A stretch of DNA of 64,000 nucleotides from Streptomyces changanensis. Its GTDB lineage: Bacteria; Actinomycetota; Actinomycetes; Streptomycetales; Streptomycetaceae. Within the stretch, counting starts at the first letter, position 1; each line of letters starts with the position of its first letter. Of the stretch, positions 35,039-43,857 are shown piece after piece. Location of the stretch: positions 6,324,001 to 6,388,000 of the forward strand of contig NZ_CP102332.1 in NCBI RefSeq assembly GCF_024600715.1, in the 5' to 3' direction. Made by a program: the position numbers and the translations under genes. The notes beneath the pieces are model-generated. The model saw only the letters and a list, made by a program, of their open reading frames with translations, was not told the origin of the DNA and ran no database searches.

Positions 35039-36025
35039 ATGGAGATCCTTGTGTTGGGTGGGACGGCCTGGCTGGGCCGTGAGGTGTCGCGGCAGGCGCT
35101 CGAGCGTGGTCACCGCGTGACGTGTCTGGCCCGCGGCGAGAGCGGTGAGGTGGCGCCGGGCGCGACGCTGGTGGCCGCGGACCGGCGCGCGCCCGGCGCG
35201 TACCAGGCGCTGGCGGACCGTACCTGGGACGCCGTCGTCGAGGTGTCCTGGCAGCCGGGCCATGTGCGCGGGGCGCTGGACGCGCTCGGGGACCGGGCCC
35301 GCCACTGGACGTACGTCTCGTCCGTGAGCGCGTACGCCACGCACGCCGAGCCGGGCGCGGACGAGTCGGCGCCGCTGCTCGACCCGACCGACCTCGACGA
35401 GGTCGACCGGTCGTCGTACGGCGCGGCGAAGGTCGCCTGCGAGCAGGCGTCCCGCGCGGCGGTCGGCGACCGTCTGCTCGTCGCGCGCGCCGGCCTGATC
35501 GGCGGCCCCGGCGACCGGAGCGACCGGGCCGGCTACTGGGTGGCCCGCGCCGCGCGCGACCCGCGGGGCCCGCTGCTCATACCGGCCGACCCCGCCCTGC
35601 CGACGCAGGTGGTCGACGTCCGCGACCTCGCCGGCTGGCTCCTCGACGCGGCGGCGGAGGGCACCACGGGCACGTACGACGCGGTCGGACCGGTCGTCCC
35701 GCTCGGGGAGTGGATCGACCTGTCCCGCACCCTCGGCGGGCACACCGGCCCGGTGGTGACCGCCGACTCGGCGTGGCTGGTCGCGCAGGGCGTCGCCGGG
35801 TTCATGGGCGCCGAGTCGCTGCCGATGTGGATGGTCGAGCCGGGGTGGGAGGGCTGGTCCGCCCGCGGCGGCGCGGCGGCCCGCGCGGCCGGGCTCCGGC
35901 ACCGGCCCCGGGCCGAGCTGCTCGCCGACACGCTCCGCTGGGAGCGCGAGCTGGGACTGGACCGCGAGCGGCGCGCCGGGCTGAGCCCCGAGCGGGAGCG
36001 GGCCCTGCTCGCGGCCCTCGACTGA
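35039..36025 (+). CDS. NAD-dependent epimerase/reductase family protein
   Basis: SDR-type oxidoreductase, 328 aa. The N-terminal nucleotide motif is GGTAWLG (residues 6-12). The body follows the extended SDR pattern, with [13 protein letters not shown] and the active-site Tyr-Lys pair in [12 protein letters not shown]. It lacks a signal peptide. The substrate is unknown; a nucleotide sugar, steroid or polyketide reductase are all possible. ATG at 35039 has no ribosome site. The preceding 36026-36248 region after the gene has short GC repeats (GGACGACGGGCGGG twice). Confidence 0.75.
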   Translation: MEILVLGGTAWLGREVSRQALERGHRVTCLARGESGEVAPGATLVAADRRAPGAYQALADRTWDAVVEVSWQPGHVRGALDALGDRARHWTYVSSVSAYATHAEPGADESAPLLDPTDLDEVDRSSYGAAKVACEQASRAAVGDRLLVARAGLIGGPGDRSDRAGYWVARAARDPRGPLLIPADPALPTQVVDVRDLAGWLLDAAAEGTTGTYDAVGPVVPLGEWIDLSRTLGGHTGPVVTADSAWLVAQGVAGFMGAESLPMWMVEPGWEGWSARGGAAARAAGLRHRPRAELLADTLRWERELGLDRERRAGLSPERERALLAALD

Positions 36026-36210
36026 GCCCCGGCACGAGGAGCGGCGCCGGGCGGGGACGACGGGCGGGGAGCGGGCCCGCCGGCGGACGACGGGCGGGAT
36101 AGCGGCGGCGGGCGGGGGACGCCGGGCGGGGGAGCGAGTCCGCCGGCGGGCGGCCGGGGCCGGCTCCGGGGCGCCGCGCCCCGCGCGGCCGGGGCCGCCC
36201 CAGGACCGGT

Positions 36211-36241
36211 TTGACCTTCAAGCCGCTTGAACGCCCACAAT
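36211..36241 (+). promoter_or_regulatory. MerR-type promoter with overlapping operator, leaderless
   Basis: TTGACC (-35) and CACAAT (-10) are separated by 19 bp, the overlong spacer typical of MerR-activated promoters. The spacer contains the perfect inverted repeat TTCAAG-CCG-CTTGAA (36217-36231). CACAAT ends 7 bases before the ATG of the next gene, so the transcript is probably leaderless. The site strongly suggests autoregulation. Confidence 0.75.
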
Positions 36242-36248
36242 CGCCGGC

Positions 36249-37445
36249 ATGGACGACAGCGACGAGCTGATGGGTATCGGCGCCTTCGCGCGCCGCGTCG
36301 GGCTGGCCCCGAGCGCCCTGCGCTTCTACGACGACTGCGGGGTCCTCCCGCCGGCCCGCGTGGACCGGGTGACCGGCTACCGGTACTACGCCCCCCACCA
36401 GCGGGAACGGGCCCTGCTGATGCGGCGGCTGAGGGAGGCGGGGATGCCGCTGACCGACGCCGCCGTGGTTCTGGACGGAACCCCCGAGGAGGCCCGGACG
36501 ATCCTGCGCGAGCACGCGAGGAAGGCGCGGGACACGGCCGACGCGGCCCGGTCGCTCCTCGACGACGTCCTGCGCTCGCTGCCCGGCGGCGTCACCCGGA
36601 CCGTCGCGCGGCTCGGCGGGGCGGAACTGGCGAGCGCGGTACGGCAGGTCGCCCCCGCGACGGCCCCCGCGTCCGGGCGCGAGGAGTTCCCCGTCCTGGG
36701 CTGCGTCCTGGTCGAGCTCGACCACGACGAGGTGCGGCTGGTGGCGACGGACCGCTACCGGCTCTCGGTACGCGCCCTGCGTCCGCGCGGCGTCGAGGGG
36801 GCTCCGTGCCGGGTCCTGATCGACGAGGGGCGGGCGAGGCAACTCGCCTCCTGGGCCCTGGGCCGGCCCGAGGTGTCCCTGGAGACCGACGGGCGGGGCG
36901 TACGGCTCGTCGACGGTGGAGCGTCCCTGCCCGTGCCGACCGTCGAGGGGACCTTCCCCGACTACCGCGCGGTCCTGGACGCGCTGCCCGCCGCGCCCCA
37001 CCGGGTCGTCACGGACCGGGCGGCTCTGCGCGCGGCGGTCGCGGTCGCCGGGGCGGCCGCTCCGGGCACGCCCCTGACGCTCCGCGCCGGGGCCGGGCGG
37101 TTGACGCCGGTGTGGCGGGGCACGGCCGGCGCCGCGCTGCCGGCCGTCGGCCACGGCGACCCGGTGGAGGTGGCCTTCGACCCGGCGGCCCTCCTCCCGG
37201 CCCTCGACGCCGGGGTCGGGCCGGACGTGCTGCTGGAGATCACCGCCCCCGACCGGCCGGTCGTCGTCCGCTCCGCCGACCAGGGCAGCTTCACCACCCT
37301 CGTCATGCCCGTCGCCGCCACCGCTCCCGTGGCCGCCACGGTCCCCGAAGCGACCGCCGCCGAAGTCACCAGCGCCGGAGCCACCGCCCCCACGACCACC
37401 GCCCCCACGACCGTCGCGGGGACCACCGCCCGTGCCGCCGGATGA
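36249..37445 (+). CDS. MerR regulator fused to DNA polymerase III beta-clamp-like domains
   Basis: Hybrid protein, 398 aa. The N-terminal MerR winged helix spans 8-75 (GIGAFARRVGLAPSALRFYDD, GYRYYAPHQRERALLMRRL). After a helical dimerisation segment (80-115) the rest resembles two of the three beta-clamp (DnaN) folds: residues 148-235 with VATDRYRLSVRAL (165-177), the most typical clamp motif, and residues 245-355 with FPDYRAVLDALP and ITAPDRPVVVRSAD. A Thr/Ala-rich tail follows. DNA sliding by two-thirds of a clamp is doubtful; the fold may instead bind ligand or partner. The start is supported by the MerR promoter 7 bases upstream. Confidence 0.8.
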   Translation: MDDSDELMGIGAFARRVGLAPSALRFYDDCGVLPPARVDRVTGYRYYAPHQRERALLMRRLREAGMPLTDAAVVLDGTPEEARTILREHARKARDTADAARSLLDDVLRSLPGGVTRTVARLGGAELASAVRQVAPATAPASGREEFPVLGCVLVELDHDEVRLVATDRYRLSVRALRPRGVEGAPCRVLIDEGRARQLASWALGRPEVSLETDGRGVRLVDGGASLPVPTVEGTFPDYRAVLDALPAAPHRVVTDRAALRAAVAVAGAAAPGTPLTLRAGAGRLTPVWRGTAGAALPAVGHGDPVEVAFDPAALLPALDAGVGPDVLLEITAPDRPVVVRSADQGSFTTLVMPVAATAPVAATVPEATAAEVTSAGATAPTTTAPTTVAGTTARAAG

Positions 37446-37475
37446 CCACCACCGAGAGGGACGGAGGACACGCCC

Positions 37476-37615
37476 ATGAGACTCGGACGACCCGGTCGTC
37501 GCGCTTCCTGGAGCACCGCTCGGCGCTCCGTCAGCGCTGCGCTGCCGAGAGTGGGAGTGGTCCCGGTGATCGCCGCCTCGGCGACGGCGGCGGCCTTCAC
37601 CGTGCCGGACGCTCA
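37476..37615 (+). pseudogene. Truncated gene: signal-peptide start only
   Basis: ATG at 37476 follows GGAGGACACGCCC, a good ribosome site, and opens a clear export signal (basic start RLGRPGRRASW, hydrophobic VGVVPVIAASATAAAF) of about 46 residues. The frame then runs directly into the antisense of the following P450 gene at 37613, where no further recognisable protein appears. The remainder of a secreted protein is missing, so I read this as a gene cut off at a junction rather than an intact small gene. Confidence 0.45.
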
Positions 37616-38962
37616 GCCGCGAGGGTGCACGACCATCGGGAGGCGATCGGCGTGCACCACGGCGGAGGCGACTTCCTTGGGGGTGTGGCCGGGTGCGGGG
37701 GAGAGCCGCCAGCGCTGGAGGACGGTGGCGATGGCGATGGTCGCCTCGGTCCAGACGAACTGGTCGGCGATGCACTTGCGGTTGCCGGCCCCGAAGGGGA
37801 TGAACTGGTGCCGCGCGATGGCCGCGCGCCGCTCGGGGAGCCACCGGTCGGGGTCGAACAGGTCGGGGTGCTCGTAGACGGCGGGGTCGCGGTGCAGGGC
37901 GTAGAGGCTGAAGGCGACCTCGGTGCCGGGGGGCAGTTCGTGGATGCCCAGGCGGACCGGTGCGGTGGTGCGCCGCATGAGCAGGGGGACGCCGTGCAGG
38001 CGCAGGACCTCGTCGAGTGCCCGTCGGATCGCGGGCAGGCGCGGCACGTCGGCGACGGTGACCGCTCGGTCGCCGACCACGTCGCGGACCTCCGCGGCGA
38101 TCTGCTCCTCGGCATCGGGTCGGCCCGCCAGCTCGTGGAAGACCCAGGCGAGGGCGGTGGCCGTGGTTTCGGCGCCGGCGAACATGATGGTGGACAGTTC
38201 GTCCCGGACCTCGGTGTCGGTCAGTCCGGTGCCGCTGTCGGCGTCCTGCGCGGCCAGGAGCAGGGTGAGCAGGTCGGACCGGTCGCGAGGGCCGGTCGTC
38301 CGGGCGTGTGCGACGACGTCGTCGATCACGGCCCGCAACCGGGCGGCGGCTGCGTCGAATTCCCGGTTGGCGCGGATCGGGAGCCGGTCGAGCGCCTTCG
38401 GTGACACGGCCCGCATGAGGAGGGTCTTCAGGAGGACGGGCAGGTTGGTGCGTACGGCCTCCACGGCCGGCAGCCCGATGTCCGTGCTGAAGAGGGTGGC
38501 GGCCAGGGTCTCGATCGAGTAGTCGGCCATGGCCTGCTCGATGTCGACGACTTGGCCCGGCGTCCAGGAGTCGGCCATGGCCTCGGCCTGGCGGCTCATC
38601 ATGGCCGAGTAGTCGGCGATCCGGTCCGCGGAGAACATCGGCTGGACCATCCGCCGGTGGCGGCGGTGGGTCTCACCGTCGGCGTTGGCCAGGCCGTTTC
38701 CCGCCAGCGGCCGCAGCCGGTCGAAGAAGCGGCCCTTCTCGAAGCTGCGGGCCTGGGCGACGGTGATCTCGTGGACGAGGTCGTGCGAGGTGGCCACGTA
38801 GATCGGCATCAGCCCCAGGTCGACGCGGACGAGGTCGCCGTGGGCGCGCAGCGAGGTGACGAAGCCCAGGGGGTCGCGCCACAGGCTCAGCGCGTGCCCG
38901 AGCAGGGGTATCGACCCAGGAACCCGCGGGGGCGAAGTCGGACCCGGTCGGTGATCTGTCAC
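37613..38962 (-). CDS. Cytochrome P450 (terpene-cluster type)
   Basis: Soluble bacterial P450, 449 aa, probably hydroxylating the product of the terpene synthase encoded 2 kb away. The I-helix oxygen groove is FAGAETTATALAW, K-helix ExxR is DEVLRLHG, and the heme loop FGAGNRKCIAD supplies the cysteine ligand. The N-terminal PPRVPGSIPLLGHAL and SFEKGRFFDRLRP resemble the CYP170/CYP183 sesquiterpene oxidases of streptomycetes, though I cannot assign the family. GTG 38962 has a GGAA ribosome-binding site 6 bases upstream. Transcription diverges from the second P450. Confidence 0.83.
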   Translation of the reverse strand: MTDHRPGPTSPPRVPGSIPLLGHALSLWRDPLGFVTSLRAHGDLVRVDLGLMPIYVATSHDLVHEITVAQARSFEKGRFFDRLRPLAGNGLANADGETHRRHRRMVQPMFSADRIADYSAMMSRQAEAMADSWTPGQVVDIEQAMADYSIETLAATLFSTDIGLPAVEAVRTNLPVLLKTLLMRAVSPKALDRLPIRANREFDAAAARLRAVIDDVVAHARTTGPRDRSDLLTLLLAAQDADSGTGLTDTEVRDELSTIMFAGAETTATALAWVFHELAGRPDAEEQIAAEVRDVVGDRAVTVADVPRLPAIRRALDEVLRLHGVPLLMRRTTAPVRLGIHELPPGTEVAFSLYALHRDPAVYEHPDLFDPDRWLPERRAAIARHQFIPFGAGNRKCIADQFVWTEATIAIATVLQRWRLSPAPGHTPKEVASAVVHADRLPMVVHPRG

Positions 38963-39198
38963 GGCATTTCCTCACTCGCGTACCAGAGTTGCGCTCTCGG
39001 TGATCAGTCGCCATCTCACCATGGGCCGACTTGCCGGCGCGAGAGCGCCGTGCCTGGTCAACGCCCCCTGGGCGCGCGTGCGGTGGGGTGACGGCGGCTA
39101 TGCTGCCCACGTCCCTCCTGCTGAGGACTGCTCGATTCCGCGTCGTGGTAGGGCCGGGGCGTCGTTGACCGTATGCAGTCGCCCCTCCGGAGGGCCTT

Positions 39199-40584
39199 GT
39201 GACCACACCAACAGACGGCACCGCGATACCTGCCGATGCTCCCCCGCCGCAGTGCCCCGCTCACACCGGCATGCGCGCCGCGCGGCAGCCGATGTACGGG
39301 CCGGAGGCCGCCACACCGTATGCCCTCTACGAACGGATGCGCCGGGAGCACGGCCAGGTGGCGCCGGTACTGCTGCCCGGTGACGTACCGGCCTGGTTCG
39401 TGCTCGGGCACCGGGAGAACCTCGACGTCATGCGCACGCCGGCGTCGTGGTCGTGCGACTCGCGCAACTGGAACGTGCGACTGCCGCCGGACTCCCCGCT
39501 GTTGCCGCTCACGGCCTGGCAGCCGCTGCTGGTCTTCGCGGACGGACAGGAGCACGCGCGGCTGCGCGAGGCCGTGGTGGACAGCCTGGGGAAGATCGAC
39601 CGGCACTCCATCCGCCGCTACGTGGTGCGTTACGCGAACCAGCTGATCGACTCGTTCGCGCACACCGGCCGCGCCGATCTCGTCACCGACTTCGCCGAGA
39701 AGCTGTCCGCCCTGGTCATGGCTCGTCAGATGGGGGTGCGCGAATCCGACGCCCTGCCACTGGGTGCTGCGGTGCGGGACATGGTCAAGGGCAGCGAGAC
39801 GGCGCTGCAGAGCAACGACCTGCTCGTGTCGATCATGTCGGATCTGGTGGAGCGGAAGAAGGCCGACCCCGGCCCCGACCTCGCGAGCCACTTCCTCGAC
39901 CACGGGTCGAACCTGAGCGATCAGGAGGTCATGGAGCACCTGCGGCACGCCATCGTGGCCGCGCACGAGAACACGACCAACCTGATGGCGAACGCGCTGC
40001 TGATGGTGCTGACCGACCGGCGTTTCCGCGCGAGCCTGTCGGGCGGGTCCCTCACCCTGCCCGACGCGCTCGAGCAGGTCATGTGGGACGCCCCGCCCCT
40101 GTCGGTCGGCGCCTTCCGGTTCGCGCGGCGCGACATCGAGCTCGGTGGCCAGCTGGTGCGTGCCGGGGACATGGTGCTGCTGGGCCTGGCGGCCGGCAAC
40201 GCCGATCCGAAGATCCGGCCCGACCTGCATCTCCCGGCGCCGGGCAACCGGTCCCACCTGGCGTTCAGCGCCGGGCCGCACGAGTGCCCCGGCCAGGACA
40301 TCGGCCGTGCCATCTCCGAGACCGCCATCGACACCCTGCTGACGCGGCTGCCCGACCTCGACCTGGCCGTGGCCGAGTCGGAACTCGACTTCAGCACCTC
40401 GCTGGTCTCCACCCGTCTGAACAGTGTGCCGGTGCGGTTCGCTCCCCGGCGCGGCAGGCCCGCGGCCCAGGAGTCGCCGACGCACGCGCAGCCGCTGCCC
40501 GCGGTCGCCTCACCGGCTGCGGAGCCTGCCGCCACGGCTCCGGCGCGCCGGTCGTGGTGGCAGCGGTTCCTCGGACGACGGTGA
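39199..40584 (+). CDS. CYP157-like cytochrome P450 lacking the ExxR motif
   Basis: P450 of 461 aa. The heme loop FSAGPHECPGQDIG (Cys363) and I-helix AAHENTT (254-260) are normal, but where the almost universal K-helix ExxR is expected the sequence reads LEQVMW (291-296), so the arginine is replaced. CYP157 family members of streptomycetes are known for EQSLW at this place, and this protein also shows the long Pro/Ala-rich tail (RSWWQRFLGRR) of that group. CYP157s are usually coded with conservon genes; here the neighbour is a terpene synthase instead. GTG at 39199 lies after CGGAGGG. A 13-bp terminator follows. Confidence 0.83.
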   Translation: MTTPTDGTAIPADAPPPQCPAHTGMRAARQPMYGPEAATPYALYERMRREHGQVAPVLLPGDVPAWFVLGHRENLDVMRTPASWSCDSRNWNVRLPPDSPLLPLTAWQPLLVFADGQEHARLREAVVDSLGKIDRHSIRRYVVRYANQLIDSFAHTGRADLVTDFAEKLSALVMARQMGVRESDALPLGAAVRDMVKGSETALQSNDLLVSIMSDLVERKKADPGPDLASHFLDHGSNLSDQEVMEHLRHAIVAAHENTTNLMANALLMVLTDRRFRASLSGGSLTLPDALEQVMWDAPPLSVGAFRFARRDIELGGQLVRAGDMVLLGLAAGNADPKIRPDLHLPAPGNRSHLAFSAGPHECPGQDIGRAISETAIDTLLTRLPDLDLAVAESELDFSTSLVSTRLNSVPVRFAPRRGRPAAQESPTHAQPLPAVASPAAEPAATAPARRSWWQRFLGRR

Positions 40585-40591
40585 GACGGCG

Positions 40592-40625
40592 CCGGGCCCG
40601 AACCGCGTGTGTGGTTCGGGCCCGG
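40592..40625 (+). terminator. Terminator after the second P450
   Basis: Perfect 13-bp stem CCGGGCCCGAACC / GGTTCGGGCCCGG with an 8-base loop, 8 bp after the P450 stop. It makes P450 and terpene synthase separate transcription units. Confidence 0.75.
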
Positions 40626-40940
40626 TCGCGTACGACGCCCGCGCCCGCAGCGCCGCGGGGCGGCCTCCGTGCAGGTGGACCGAAGGGGAGGGCGGACTGT
40701 GGAAAGCGCCTCCCTCACCGTCCTCGCCAGACGGGCGCGGACCGGGGCGGGAGCCCTGGTGAACCAGGGTGAGGGGGACCGGTCCCAATCCGATCACTCG
40801 GGGAATGCCCCCGCGGCCGGCCTTGGAGAGCTGACCTCCCATCAGTACGATGCGCCTAGTCAATTACTCAACGTAAGACTCTGGCCATGGTTCGTGTGTG
40901 CAGTCGCGTCCGCGTACCAACGAGCTGAAAGGGGACCAGG
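40626..40940. other. Intergenic region with AT-richer promoter patch
   Basis: No gene. A patch near 40858-40883 (TAGTCAATTACTCAACG then TAAGAC) is markedly less GC-rich than its surroundings and probably holds the terpene synthase promoter, but no -35/-10 pair with normal spacing stands out. Confidence 0.4.
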
Positions 40941-42017
40941 GTGTCCTCACCCCTGGTGATTCCGCCGACGTACGCACCCATCCCGTCCGCGATCCACCCG
41001 AGCCACGCCGCCATAGACAAGCAGACGGCGGCCTGGGCCGATCAGTTCGACCTCGGGTCACCGCAGTGGCGGAGCAGGCTCGCCACCCAGGACATCGGGG
41101 CCTTCGCCTCGCGGATCCTCCCCGAAGGCCAGGAGGACGTCGTCGCGGTCCTCTCCGACTTCGTCATCTGGCTGTTCGCCGTGGACGACGGCTACTGCGA
41201 GGAAGGCGACCTGGCCGACAAGCCCTACGAGTTGGCCGCGGTGTTGCACCGCCTGCTGCGGGTGGCCCAGAACCCGCACACACCGATGCTCGCCGGCGAC
41301 CCGCTGGCCGAGGGGCTGCGCGACCTGACCCTGCGGGTGTCCCGCTGCGGGACGGCCTTGCAGGTCGGGCGATGGGTGGACACGCTGCGCGAATACTTCT
41401 TCGCCGTGGTCTGGGAGGCCGAGCAGCGCGCCGCGAACCGGGTGCCCACCCTGAACGACTACGCGCTGATGCGTCTCTACGACGGCGCGACCTCCGTCGT
41501 GCAGCCGTTCCTGGAGATGGGACACGGGTACGAGCTCCAGCCCCATGAGCGGGACAGCCCGGCGCTGCGGGCTGCTGCCGAGATGACGTCGTTCATCACG
41601 ACGTGGGACAACGACATCTACTCGCACCACAAGGAGAGCCGCGGGACGGGCTACTACCTGAACAGCGTGCGCGTACTGATGCACGAGTACGACCTCAGCC
41701 CGGAGGCGGCGCTGACCATGGCCGTCGCCCAACGGGACCGCGTGATGTGCTTGTTCCTGAGCCTGCGCGCGAAACTCGAGGACCAAGGGAGCCCGCAGAT
41801 GCGGCAGTACCTGCGCAGCCTCGCCGCCTTCATCCGGGCCACCCAGGACTGGAGCATCACCTCTCTGCGCTACACCACGCCGGACGACCCCGCCGACCTT
41901 CCCCACGCGTTCACCGACCGACCGACCGACGACAGCACCGAGCCGCTGGACATCGCGTCCATCTCCTGGTGGTGGGACCTGGTGCCCGCATCCCGCACGG
42001 CCCCCCTGGGCGGATAG
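40941..42017 (+). CDS. Class I terpene synthase
   Basis: Class I terpene cyclase, 358 aa, that would ionise farnesyl or geranylgeranyl diphosphate. The first metal motif is DDGYCE (D82, D83, E87) and the second is the NSE triad N224-D225-IYS-HHKE, i.e. NDxxSxxxE (N224, S228, E232). The basic pair RY near residue 315 (SITSLRYT) completes the substrate-binding set, and the pyrophosphate-sensing region MRLYDGATS sits at 177-185. The length suits sesqui- or diterpene synthases; the product cannot be predicted. GTG at 40941 has AAAGGGGA upstream. The gene has its own terminator. Confidence 0.85.
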   Translation: MSSPLVIPPTYAPIPSAIHPSHAAIDKQTAAWADQFDLGSPQWRSRLATQDIGAFASRILPEGQEDVVAVLSDFVIWLFAVDDGYCEEGDLADKPYELAAVLHRLLRVAQNPHTPMLAGDPLAEGLRDLTLRVSRCGTALQVGRWVDTLREYFFAVVWEAEQRAANRVPTLNDYALMRLYDGATSVVQPFLEMGHGYELQPHERDSPALRAAAEMTSFITTWDNDIYSHHKESRGTGYYLNSVRVLMHEYDLSPEAALTMAVAQRDRVMCLFLSLRAKLEDQGSPQMRQYLRSLAAFIRATQDWSITSLRYTTPDDPADLPHAFTDRPTDDSTEPLDIASISWWWDLVPASRTAPLGG

Positions 42018-42059
42018 CTCTCGGGCACCGGCACGCCCGCCCCTGTGATCCGCTGTCAC

Positions 42060-42088
42060 GGCGCTCGGCAGTACGGCCGCCGAGCGCC
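42060..42088 (+). terminator. Terminator of the terpene synthase gene
   Basis: Perfect 10-bp stem GGCGCTCGGC / GCCGAGCGCC with a 9-base loop, 43 bp after the stop codon. Confidence 0.75.
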
Positions 42089-42524
42089 GTCGGCGCGCTC
42101 GGCGGCGGGTGTCGGCGGAGTGACACACCGCCGACCGTTGCCCCACGCGAGCAGCAACGCCTCACAGTGCCTCAGCCCTGGTCGCGAGCGCTCTCTCACC
42201 CGCAAGTGCGGCGAGTGAGGAGCGCGGACGGCGCCCAGTGGACGGGTCGACGCCGGGCACCGGGCATACGCGACCACGCCCGTGATCAGCACGCATGTCT
42301 CGAAGCCGGCATCAACGAGGTCCTGGCGACCGCAGCGCGGGGCAATCCGAGGGGAAAGGGCGGAAGGGGATGCGTCCCCGAGGCGGAACGACAGCGATCG
42401 CGGACATCACCGTGGCGGTCGAGACGCTGTGCGCGCCGGATCGGCTGGCCGGAGGACCACCCCGTCGTCTTCGCGGGCGGCGGAGCGGTCCGGTGTGCCC
42501 GGCGGCCGCGTCAGGGCAGGCCCC
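42089..42524. other. Intergenic region with a possible receiver-domain remnant
   Basis: No intact gene. Frame 2 at about 42265-42330 reads RDHARDQHACLEAGINEVLA, which resembles the helix-3/beta-4 region of two-component receiver domains (D..CLEAGMDEYL). It lacks the rest of the domain and is broken downstream, so it may be a relic or a coincidence. Confidence 0.35.
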
Positions 42525-43778
42525 TCACCCGGCGGCCGCCGGGGGGACGACCATGCGGAAGCCGCTGCGCGGGCGGGTCGGGACGCGACGCAGCGGGATC
42601 CGCAGGTCCTGTTCCGGGACGGTGTACTCCAGCCGGGCCAGGCGGACGGCGAACGCTTCGAGCAGGGCGATCGTGAAGGCCTCACCGGGGCAGCGGTGGC
42701 CGCTCGACGGGTCCCCACCGCCCTGCGGCACCAGCTCGTCCCGCTCGACGGGCCGCTCCAGGAACCGCTCCGGGCGGAAGACGTACGGGTCCGTCCAGAG
42801 CGCGTCGTCGTGGTCCTGCCCGTACAGGTCGAGCACCACGAGGCCCCCCGCCGGCACGTGCGCGCCCCGCCACGACAGGTCGGTGGCCGCCCGGCCGCCG
42901 GTGAACGGCGCGAACGGGTAGAAGCGGCGCACCTCGTGCGCGAAGGCGGCGGTGCGGGCGGCGTCGCCGTCCCGCAGCCACGCCCGGTGGGAGGGCCGGC
43001 GGTGCAGGGCGTGGGCGGCGAAGGTCACGAACCAGGCGACGGCCACGGTCGGCCGGAGCATGTTGAGCACCTCGACGGCGGCGGTCCGCGCGTCCAGGGG
43101 CCGGCCGTCCGCGTCGACGTGGTGCGCCACCACGTCGACGGCGCTGCCCTCGGGCACCTCCGTCCGGCCCTCGCGCACGTCGTCCACGAGCCCGGCGATC
43201 CACGCCTCGCACCGCCGGCGCGCGGCGCGGGCGCGCCAGTGCCGCGGCCCCATGGTGGCGAAGCCGTCGACCAGGGAGACCAGGTCGCGGGAGACCGCGG
43301 CCGGGTCGCGCGAGCCGAGCGGCACGCCGGCCCAGCCGCAGACGCCGACGGTCAGCACGCGGGCGGCCTCGTCGAACAGCACCACGCCGTCCGGCCGGCC
43401 GCGCCAGCTCCCGACGGCGTCGTCCCAGGCGGCGGTGGTCCGCTCCACCAGGTCCGCGACCTGCTCGGGGGGTGTGAGCAGCGCGAGGAACATCGCCTTG
43501 CGGACGCGGTGGGCCTCCCCGTCCAGCGTGTGGACCGCCCCGTGCCCGAAGAGCGTCGAGAGCACCGGGCCCGGGAGCGCCCCCTCGCGCCGCACGTGGC
43601 GTTCGTCGTAGAAGAAGCGGACCGCCTCGGGGCCCCGCACGGCGAGCGCGGGGCGTCCCATGAGTCGTGTGCGGACCACGTCGTCCGGCGCGGCGCGCAT
43701 CCGGTCGGGGAGCCAGGCGTAACCGGCCGTCAGCAGCGGTGCGGTGCGGTCGACCAGGTGTTTTCGATCAAGAAACAT
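42525..43778 (-). CDS. CYP152-type P450 fatty-acid peroxygenase
   Basis: P450 peroxygenase of 417 aa, using H2O2 without a redox partner. The family signature is the substrate-carboxylate site EVRRFYPFAPFTGGRA and the heme loop GGGDPSSGHRCPGE with Cys363 near the end, as in P450 SP-alpha, BS-beta and OleT. The B-C loop reads GAVHTLDGEAHRVRK with His83 where OleT has His85 and BS-beta has Gln, a feature linked to, but not sufficient for, fatty-acid decarboxylation. Fatty acids are therefore the likely substrate. ATG at 43778 has no clear ribosome site. Confidence 0.85.
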   Translation of the reverse strand: MFLDRKHLVDRTAPLLTAGYAWLPDRMRAAPDDVVRTRLMGRPALAVRGPEAVRFFYDERHVRREGALPGPVLSTLFGHGAVHTLDGEAHRVRKAMFLALLTPPEQVADLVERTTAAWDDAVGSWRGRPDGVVLFDEAARVLTVGVCGWAGVPLGSRDPAAVSRDLVSLVDGFATMGPRHWRARAARRRCEAWIAGLVDDVREGRTEVPEGSAVDVVAHHVDADGRPLDARTAAVEVLNMLRPTVAVAWFVTFAAHALHRRPSHRAWLRDGDAARTAAFAHEVRRFYPFAPFTGGRAATDLSWRGAHVPAGGLVVLDLYGQDHDDALWTDPYVFRPERFLERPVERDELVPQGGGDPSSGHRCPGEAFTIALLEAFAVRLARLEYTVPEQDLRIPLRRVPTRPRSGFRMVVPPAAAG

Positions 43779-43857
43779 GTGCCACGGTTGCCCGGTTTGT
43801 CGGAAACGGAAACCGCTCCGGGCCGGGTGACGCCCGTCACGCCACCCGCCCGCCGGT

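Noticed and set aside
37476..37877. A complete 133-aa gene
   Set aside because: After residue 46 it is exact antisense of a P450 gene with heme and ExxR motifs; only the signal-peptide part is credible.
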